Of a stretch of 64,000 bases of DNA, positions 53,548 to 64,000 are shown one piece after another. The position numbers and the translations under genes were made by a program. How positions within the stretch are numbered: position 1 is the first letter of the stretch; each line of letters starts with the position of its first letter. Below the pieces are notes generated by a model, which searched no databases, was not told the origin of the DNA, and saw only the letters and a program-made list of their open reading frames with translations. Location: positions 2,108,001 to 2,172,000 of the forward strand of contig OZ024840.1 of the NCBI GenBank assembly GCA_964017145.1, read 5' to 3'. This DNA is from Agrocybe praecox (Eukaryota > Basidiomycota > Agaricomycetes > Agaricales > Agrocybaceae).

Positions 53548-55319
<1,772 letters not shown>

Positions 55320-55657
55320 ACCTAAAACTAGATGTAGAACTGTTGTATCATCTTTTTCATCTTGTCTGGTTTTTTCTTTTTTCTTCTATACTCAACGTCT
55401 CGCGTACCTGCAATGTGTTTCTCTGCTGTCACTTATCATTTGTATTCACGATAACGAAGTTACGGCGTCCAAAAATTTCGCCTCATGTCTCTATCATCAT
55501 CAAAAGTCCTGCTTCGTATCTTGTATCATCTGTACCCTTATTGATAAACCCACGCGGTTTCTCTTCGTTCATCCCACGTCATCCACATATTCAAGAAGAA
55601 GCAAGTTCACCTAAGTTCACGTATATACCTGATACATTAAGTTTTGACAAGTGTGAG
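55320..55657. other. Convergent intergenic stretch, EF-1alpha 3' flank
   Basis: T-rich 3' untranslated sequence of EF-1alpha, convergent with the dienelactone hydrolase gene. A plus-strand frame (55343-55876) runs antisense to that gene and is not a gene. Confidence 0.45.
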
Positions 55658-57171
55658 TTAGCAAACATGTTCTGGTTCAGCATTTTGAGAAATTTTTGGC
55701 CCAAGATCTCGTCCAACTGTCCTCTCGAAGACTTCCATCATGAAAGTGAACAAGGACCTGGTCAATGCAGCGTCCCATCTTCCTTTCGATTGCTCGTCAC
55801 GAATGAACGCATGTTGTGCTTGAACTTCCAGAAACTGGGAAGTAAAGTCAAAATCAATCAACTGCGTAAAAAATAATTAAGCCTCATTCAGCGCACCGAG
55901 ACAGGAACGTTCGCATCTTCGAGTGTTTTACGAATGAGATCCCTTCCTTGGCGGGGAACGTGAGTGTCCTTCAATGGGAACGATGTATCAGATTCAGTAA
56001 ATTCGCTCGCAAGTTTGACTAACCTGCTTCCCGAAGATCATCTACACAGTAAATAAGCTTCAGCGTCTATGAAATCACATTCATCGGCAGATATATGCGT
56101 ACCACAAGCTCTCCTTTTCCACTCAGGTCTCCATTCTTTACCTTTACCAGGCTATCGTCGTTCTTTCCTTTTCCCAAGGAAGCGCTATGGATGTCTGTTG
56201 CGAAGAAGCAAACGGAAGACAAAACGCGATGGTCGAACGCTGCCTATTTTAAATATAATGTGATATGTTCAGACGTTGGCTTATTCGGCAGGACGAAATG
56301 GGCGCTAAATGGATCGCTTACACGGAACGCCTCGAGATTTTACGTGAGCCCACGTTGTTCTTCGGTACCGATAATATAAAAATACAGAGAAGTGTGGCGT
56401 ACCAGATGACCACCTAAGCACATTCCAGTTGCTAGATGCGTTTGTATTAACTTGGAAGTTGTGATAAATTCATGCACATCACGCGTACCTGCAATCCTTC
56501 CGTTGCAGTTTTTCAACGATACAAGAAGATCGACAGCAAGTGTTGCATCCTGTAGCGGTCGGATGTAGGTCAGGAGCCGCATAAAATGGAAGGAGTATAC
56601 ATACCTCGTCATATGCTTGCAATTCTTTTTCTATCTGAGTTTTTCTACTATGAATAGGGCCATTGGATAGGACAGTGAACTGACCTTGTATTTATTGCCT
56701 CTGTCAGTCCCTAATACGAAGATGAGTAACGTTGAATATATGCAATTGAAGTCTTACCTTCAGTGTCATACGGAATGGGGTCGGGCCCTTCGAACTCGTG
56801 GTACACTGACGGGCAGGCTAGAGAGCAGAACGTAAGGATCCGGGCTTGACTTCTCGCAAGATCGCGTACCAACGACAAATCCTTGACTAGCAATTTGGCC
56901 TGCAAAACGTTCTACTGGACCAGTAACCTGGTATATTTCACTTTTTTATTTGTTAACTCCTTACGCATATAAGCTAGCTCAATGACGGGCTACCTGAAGA
57001 CGACGACCCCTAGATTTTCGTCAATTTCCTCCGCAATGAAACGTATTCGGTCAACTGCTCACCAGGAAACTTTGCTTGTGGATAGTCGGGGACTACTGGT
57101 GAAATTATATAGATCCCAACAGATCCGCCGTTCTTTGTAGATACATCGTGAAAAGTCTTGTTGATGAGCAT
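55658..57171 (-). CDS. Dienelactone-hydrolase family protein (carboxymethylenebutenolidase type)
   Basis: Start at 57171: MLINKTFHDVSTKNGGSVGI. Small exons follow. Their joints restore FPGVVVFSEIYQVTGPVERF, GQIASQGFVVACPSVYHEFE and GPDPIPYDTEGTDRGNKYK. The nucleophile motif is GRIAGTGMCLGGHLAFRAAF, which needs a 9-nt exon (56322-56330). Then come DHRVLSSVCFFATDIHS, LVMIFGKQDTHVPRQGRDLI (acid Asp) and VQAQHAFIRDEQSKGRWDAA (His). The Cys-Asp-His triad of dienelactone hydrolases is complete. The family degrades catechol-derived lactones or related esters in the cytosol; the fungal substrate is unknown. It has about ten exons and about 270 residues. Confidence 0.88.
56322..56330 (-). other. 9-nt microexon of the dienelactone-hydrolase gene
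   Basis: GCGTTCCGT (three codons, Ala-Phe-Arg) lies between acceptor TCTCGAG and donor GTAAGC. It links CLGGHL to AAFDHRVL, matching the family pattern GGHLAFRAAFD. Confidence 0.65.
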
Positions 57172-57371
57172 GGTGGTCAATTTGCAACTTGTTATGCGCG
57201 TCGCTTGATGTGATAAGATAGGGGCCAAAAATAGACGGATGCTTACATACTTGAAAGTTGACCAACGTGCGTCAAAGAAAAGTCAGGGATCACTTTACAA
57301 CAAGTTACAACTGATCTCGAACACGGAAATCGAAAATATGCCAAGTTGTTCCTTTCTTTCCCATTCTACCA

Positions 57372-58209
57372 AATGTCTGCCGTCATCCGTCCTTATGAGT
57401 CTAAAGACAAGAAGCTGGTTCAGTTCATGATTGGGAAGGCCAACTTACAACCTTTAGCAGTCGCGAACAACAATAGTGAGTCCTCGAGTTGTGGTACTTT
57501 CAAAATAAAAATTCCTACAGCAAAGCACAGCCTACTTGCATCCATTTACCATTGGCATTTGGATTGGATTATCCTCTGTGATGATACATTATATGAACTG
57601 GTGGCCAGCACACGAGCATGGGTTGATGGAATATCTTAAACCGCTTCCTGCCCTGGCATCCATAGCAGTACCTATTATGTTCTTCGTGGACTGGTACGTG
57701 GTAGTGCGCGTCAGAGTTAATTTGTGTTGCTCACATTCTCGTCTAGGATCAATAGACCCGAATTTGAAGCATTCACCCAGGAAGTAGTGCGACACGAAGA
57801 TTTATCCGACATACCAGGTTATTATTCTAAACAACCAGCATCAGGATTCTGGGTCCTCGAATATGGAGAAACATTTGTGGGGTTAATTGCAGTGGACGCG
57901 TCCCTTTCTCGAGACAAAAAAACAGGCCCTAAGACCGCGATGATACGCCATTTCTACGTCGAAGAAAGCTTCAGAAAGACAAAAATTCAAGCTGACCTGC
58001 TCAAATATGCTGTAAACCACGCTTTCGACAAGGACCCGAAGATAGAGCGTATTGAGGCTCCTGATTCTCCTTTGACATCTTATCTTAGCCGCTGCTTGCG
58101 CGAAGCGGGATTCGAGCTTGACCACCACACGAAAAAAGTAGGAATCATGGGATGGAATATGGGTGTTCGTTATTTAGGAAGGGATGTGTGGTCCAAGAGG
58201 GAGCTGTAA
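57372..58209 (+). CDS. GNAT-type acetyltransferase with membrane hairpin
   Basis: Start at 57372: MSAVIRPYESKDKKLVQFMI, a GNAT-like front. After an intron with acceptor GCACAG, the frame gives LHPFTIGIWIGLSSVMIHYM, and LPALASIAVPIMFFVDWI follows. These are two hydrophobic segments, one membrane hairpin as in NAT8-type enzymes. The C-terminal GNAT part includes GFWVLEYGETFVGLIAVDAS, MIRHFYVEESFRKTKIQADL and YLSRCLREAGFELDHH. The acetyl-CoA loop is less canonical than in soluble GNATs (the usual R-x-x-G-x-G/A is replaced by FRKTKIQA). Substrate is unknown. It ends 76 bp before ELP5. Confidence 0.72.
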
Positions 58210-58284
58210 AAAAAGTTTATAGAATAATTTGAATATAATTGAGCACGAGTGATCTATAGCTTGGATCAACTCTCAACGTTCAAC

Positions 58285-59572
58285 ATGGTACTGCTAACTT
58301 CGGTTCTGACCGATGAGTCTCATAAACACCCACTCATAATTCTTCAGTCATCTCTTGCCCAGAGTTGCCTGCCTGTCATCAGCCACATCTTGGAAAATGG
58401 GTCAAGGCCTAAAGGGAATCCTGGCCGCGACTTGCTTTTTTGTTTCCTCTACCCTCCATCCAGCTTATTTGACGGAAGAGCCCCAGACACCCTTCAAGTC
58501 TACGACTGGACAGGCCGAGTTCCAGGATATGATGATGTAGATTCGACAGAAGAACTTCTGGCTATTACAGACAAGGGTCCGTCTCAAGACTCTACGTATC
58601 TAGCGAGGAAATCTTGACTTACCGTACTCATTAGCTCTAGACGACCCATCGTTATCGCGACTGAATATTATCATAGACTCTGTCGACACTTTGCTAGAGG
58701 ACAAAGGGTCAGTATCTGCGACCTACAAAATTCTTGCAAAACTCTATAATCTAGTCACAAAACGATCAAGTGCGTGTGCGTCCCTCAGTTGACCGGAAAA
58801 ATGCTCAACTCTAGACGAATAGATGCGCGTCTAATTCTCCACTCCCAATCCTCCTCTTCCGATCTTCTGTCTTTGGTCACTCAAACGACATTCTCTTCAT
58901 CCCTTTCGCATGTGATAGCCCATCCACCAGCTTTGATCACACATCTGGCCACAGAATTCCTAATGCCACCTCCTCCCGTTTCACCAGAAGCCAAATTTTG
59001 GAGCGTGTTTCTTCCTGTCAGCGAGAGGATCCATGACACTGAACGGTTAGTGGTTGGGTCCACCAGCAGCGAAGGCAGTGGTCATCCATCTGAGTTTGTC
59101 ATCGAGCTTATCGTAAGGGAAGGCACAGGGAGGAAAAGAGGTGTTGAGCGTGTACTCGAGGGTTGGTTCTCTGATGGACCTGCCGAATTGACTGCTCTTG
59201 AAAGCCTCAAAGTGGTCACCAGTAAACTCAAAGAGGTGCGTCAGGAAACGAACATATATAACCGCAATTTAACTTACACATTCTCCGACAGCCTGTCCAA
59301 ATCAGCGCCCCCGACCCAACTCAAAACTTACCGTTCAACTTGAACTTAACATCTTCGCAACAAGAATCGCGAGCGCAAGTGCCATTGCCGTATGCTCATG
59401 AAGGTGCTTGGTTGTGCTCCATAAATTATATTGGGATACAATGCTCAATAACAACTATAAAAATAATACAGGAACCTTGAATACAAGCAATACACAGGGT
59501 GCTATTTTCTACGATCCTGACTCGGCAGATGATATCGACGATGACGATCCGGACGAAGATTTAGATATCTAG
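58285..59572 (+). CDS. ELP5: Elongator subunit Elp5
   Basis: Start at 58285: MVLLTSVLTDESHKHPLIIL. A RecA-like fold without a P-loop follows: DLLFCFLYPPSSLF, VPGYDDVDSTEELLAI and LSRLNIIIDSVDTLLEDKG. The later exon holds SLLSLVTQTTFSSSLSHVIA and FVIELIVREGTGRKRGVERV. The end is the Elp5 signature: GAIFYDPDSADDIDDDDPDE then DLDI. Elp5 forms a ring with Elp4 and Elp6 that helps Elongator modify wobble uridines of tRNAs. About five exons. The assignment rests mainly on the C-terminal acidic signature plus the overall layout. Confidence 0.82.
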
Positions 59573-59769
59573 TGATGATGGGAGAAATTACAAAGTTGCA
59601 ACAGGTTATACAGTCCACACGACGCCATACATCACACCCATTAGATCGACTTTTGGGGGTAGTTTTTAGGGCATACAATAGAAGCATTTTTGAGCGACTG
59701 TCGATAGTGAAGATAAAGTAGAGCTTGCATGTGTTTACGTCTGACACCCGGGGAATCGGAGAAGGGCTT

Positions 59770-61540
59770 TCATCTAGAAGCATAGTTTTGGCTCGCCGAT
59801 GCTCTGAAAGCAGGTAAAGAAAAGCGTCGGCTAGACTTGATCTCCGAAAGAGTCTTCGGCCTTGCGTGGTACTCATAGGAATTCTTGTTATCGATACTTG
59901 GGGCCTTGGACTTCGCAGTACTTTCGGGGGGTGTAGACACCTTCCTTATCCTTTTGACAGGTCGAAGCCTGTCGAAAGACCAAGATGGGGTGACGGAGGT
60001 CGGTGTCGGCGGTGAATTCAAGTACGGAAGTGGGGGTGGTAGCTCTACACTGGTGTCCAAATATCCCAACGTACATTGTTCCTCCCGTTTTTGTTGCGGT
60101 TTTTTGGTCACAATGAACTTCTTGAGCTTACTGCAGAGTGCTTTGGTTTTCTGGAGTACGTTTTTGTTGCTGGGTTTCAACCCCACACGATCGTGTGGTT
60201 GGGGGTGAATATCGGAATGGATACCTTGGCTGGCAGGCAAGGCACGTCTCGAGTGATCCGGGCGGTCCAAACCTTGTCTTGTTGGTCTGGAAGAATCTTG
60301 AATTCCGGTGCGATATTGAGGGCCAGATATAGATTGTCGAATTGAAGAAGCCCGAGACCCATGAATGAAAAAAGAGGATTGGAGTGGACGTCGTTGAGAG
60401 GACTCCCTGTTTAAGGAATGCAACGAAAATGAACCGCTGGATATTTGTGAGGGGCTTGATTCGGTTGGGCTTAGAGTGGGGTCCAAAGAAAGTGTCCATG
60501 GATTATTTCCATCAAGATGAGAAATATCCAATGTCCCGGAATGGCTTGCACTAGTAATGGTATTGTCAGGGTCAATGCGCCTGGAATTTATTTGTCTCAA
60601 GTCAATCAATCGTGAGGAGCTTTGCGTAGGGCCACGCGGCGTGCTCTCTACAGAGGTGGACATAGTGCTTCTTCCAGAGCCAAGGCGGTTAACCATGTCG
60701 CGAACCCGATCATAGTTGGGTCCTGCGTAGCTTGAGTAGACTGAGTCATCATCAGATTCATATTTCTTGAAACGCACGGAACCACTGCTGCAATCATCAT
60801 CATCGAAAACAGAGTTGGCCCGAGAGGATGCTGATGCTTCATGAGCATATTCGAGGGTTCGAGAAACTGACGAATTCTTTAGCAAAGAACCGTCTGCGTT
60901 GGCGGTAGGTTGTTCCGATCCCGCGGGGGGATGTGCGGCTTGTGGGACATACAGTTCGGATGGGACGTCATTGGGAAACGTAACGTCCTGGCCTTCATGT
61001 AGGCGGGAGCTTAACACAGATGAATGAGGGTTTTCCTTAAGTAATACCACAGGGTGTTGAACATCTTGGGCCCTTCCTTTTCCCTTGTCGATGGGGCCCT
61101 ATAGGACAAGTCAGAATGAGAAAAGCGTTTTTGCGACGTCCTCAACATACATTAAACTCGTTGTGTGGGGGTAGCAGCATCGCATTGGAACTCTGTGTCC
61201 GATAGATTAAATTTTGAATGGTATAGACACATCGTAAGCTCACCTCGTCGTCGTCCAAGATACTGTAGAAATCGTCGGACAGGATTGAGTCGTCCTCTGA
61301 GTCTGAACACGAAGAAGCATTGTCTTTGAGTGACGAACACCCAGCGATGTCCATCCTCGCGCGTGGAGGTTTTGTTTCAGAAAGGGGGAGTTCTATATGG
61401 GCGGGATTGATTAGGTTGGGTTTTGGCCATTCTAGTTGACTGGAGGGTTTGTTTTGGTCTATTTCTACAAGTTCTTGGGAATCTCTCCAATTTGCAGACC
61501 AAGCACCTGGGAGTACCGAGGAAGAATGACGGATGTCCAT
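59770..61540 (-). CDS. Ser-rich fungal protein of unknown function with basic C-terminal motif
   Basis: Start at 61540: MDIRHSSSVLPGAWSANWRD. The first exon ends YSILDDDE and joins SSNAMLLPPHNEFN, then GPIDKGKGRAQDV. Most of the 510-residue protein is disordered, rich in Ser, Pro, Arg and Asp, with repeats of SSYAGPNYD-like and RSTMSTSVES-like stretches. A conserved-looking element near the C-terminus is KALCSKLKKFIVTKKPQQKR, a basic helix. The end is ARPKTLSEIKSSRRFSLPAF, resembling short phosphorylatable motifs of fungal regulators. No enzyme motif seen. Convergent with ELP5, about 197 bp apart. I do not recognise a function. Confidence 0.75.
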
Positions 61541-61882
61541 GGCTCCACCGAGTTCGAGAGAAAGAATGTTCGTGTATTTGTCGTCGGCGGATAGTTTGAA
61601 GGGGGCCTGAATGAGACGGGAATGGAATGGAGCTAAGGAAAGAAAGCAATTTAAGACCCCTAAAGTGTTAGTACTACTATTAGTAGTAAATTGAAAGCCC
61701 TAAGTTGTCACGTGAAAGGACCCTGATCGCAGGGATGCAAAGAGATTGACAAGGCGCGTTTCGCGTTGCATTCTAAGCTCTAGCTCTAGGTGCGTACATT
61801 GTCTACAATAACATTATTTATGTAAGTTATCGTCTAGGAAAAGCAACGGAGAGCAGGTATATGCTTTACTGGCAGAAATACT
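61541..61882. other. Intergenic, with a short perfect palindrome
   Basis: Holds TACTACTA-T-TAGTAGTA at 61672-61688, an odd-centred palindrome with 8-bp arms. No gene seen. Confidence 0.5.
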
Positions 61883-63459
<1,577 letters not shown>

Positions 63460-63718
63460 AATCCAAGAAAGTGATGGTATGAGAAAGAAACAGAGCGGGA
63501 TATATACACTGTGTACAGGGCTGAGGGGGGTATGCGGAGAGTCTGGAGGAATGTCACAAGCGGCCTGCCTCCGGCTTTTCGGAGCTTGAGCGGCAGTATT
63601 CTAGACCATCACCGATTTGTTCCGGACAATTCAACATCTAATCTTATCTCTGTTTTTTTATTATCAGAATGACTCAATTTCATCGGCTGTCATTATCTAT
63701 CTCTCATCTCCACTTCCA

Positions 63719-64000
63719 ATGGCAACTACTCAACCGCCTAACGAGCCACCCCAAGAAAAGTATGCATATTTTTTTGATCCAAAATACTAAGCTTACAAAT
63801 CAAAAGCGCTGAGGACAAGGGTCCTTCTAAAAGCGCATTGAAGAAGGCCGCAAAGCAGGCAGAAAAGGATAAGAAAGCTGCCGAGAAAGCTGCGAAACAA
63901 CAGGAAATCGAAAATCAGAAAGCTGAATCAGAAGTTGTATGTCTATATCTCCGCAATTGTCAATACTTTAGCCTGACGCTCTTCATCTCAGGATTATGCC
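63719..64000 (+). CDS. Probable cytosolic aspartyl-tRNA synthetase, N-terminal part (runs off the window)
   Basis: Start at 63719: MATTQPPNEPPQEK. An intron (donor GTATGC, acceptor CAAAAG) joins to AEDKGPSKSALKKAAKQAEK, a Lys/Ala-rich helix. Another intron (donor GTATGT, acceptor TCTCAG) then gives DYA at the window edge. Fungal cytosolic AspRS begins with exactly this kind of basic helix followed by a DYA/DFA-x-x-x-YG block, so that is the best guess. Other synthetases or basic-helix proteins remain possible because the catalytic domain is outside. Divergent from the aminotransferase, 260 bp apart. Confidence 0.45.

Noticed and set aside
55343..55876. 177-codon plus-strand frame after EF-1alpha
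   Set aside because: It is antisense to the last exon of the dienelactone hydrolase, whose His motif and stop are clear on the other strand.

Overview
The window is a gene-dense stretch of nuclear DNA from a mushroom-forming basidiomycete (Agaricomycetes, probably Agaricales). Evidence: genes are cut by many 50-65-nt GT-AG introns; several protein types are typical of these fungi (GH16 glucanase with a GPI-like tail, tandem PL8 lyases, secreted double-psi beta-barrel proteins, an SRA-domain protein, a MARVEL protein, a RasGEF with a GTPase-like front half); and EF-1alpha has the split-gene layout of basidiomycetes. I found no transposon, CRISPR array, operon or virus. About 37 protein genes and one tRNA can be supported. 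Almost all are multi-exon, so each CDS is given as a start-to-stop span and key splice joints are described in the entry.

Layout. 1-8.3 kb: 3'-truncated RasGEF, SurE-type phosphatase, GPI-type GH16, RPL15. 8.6-19.5 kb: MFSD1-like transporter, MARVEL membrane protein, MYG1 exonuclease, then wall/secretory genes (Ser-rich GPI-type protein, two neighbouring DPBB proteins) and one conserved unknown. 20-28 kb: SRA-YDG chromatin reader, Sec9 t-SNARE, MPP10 and a SUR7/PalI protein. 28.5-34.8 kb: two tandem polysaccharide lyase family 8 genes. 34.9-53 kb: housekeeping genes (RPS3, thiolase, mitochondrial bL32, complex I NDUFA5 type, tRNA-Ser(UGA), LSM1, CFP1/Spp1-type COMPASS subunit, STM1/SERBP1 type, histidine phosphatase/TFIIIC-tau55 type, MEMO, RPL32, PASK-like kinase). 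53.5-64 kb: EF-1alpha, dienelactone hydrolase, membrane GNAT, Elp5, a Ser-rich unknown, aspartate aminotransferase and the start of a probable aspartyl-tRNA synthetase.

How the genes relate. There is no biosynthetic cluster. Two themes recur: translation and ribosome biogenesis (RPL15, RPS3, RPL32, EF-1alpha, STM1, MPP10, bL32m, Elp5, tRNA-Ser, probable AspRS), and secreted or wall-active proteins (GH16, two DPBB proteins, two PL8 lyases, Ser-rich GPI-type protein). Four of the translation genes carry an intron in the 5' leader.

Most unusual items. (1) At 12,291-12,472, just past the MYG1 stop codon, seven different short hairpins stand almost back to back: six perfect stems of 6-8 bp plus one 10-bp stem with a bulge. 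The hairpins share no sequence with each other. (2) Microexons of 9, 10, 10 and 12 nt lie in conserved motifs of the hydrolase and lyase genes, including a 10-nt exon kept at the same place in both PL8 copies next to the catalytic Tyr loop. One of the flanking introns has a GC donor. (3) Other inverted repeats at 19.7 kb, 21.8-22.0 kb and 28.05-28.16 kb.
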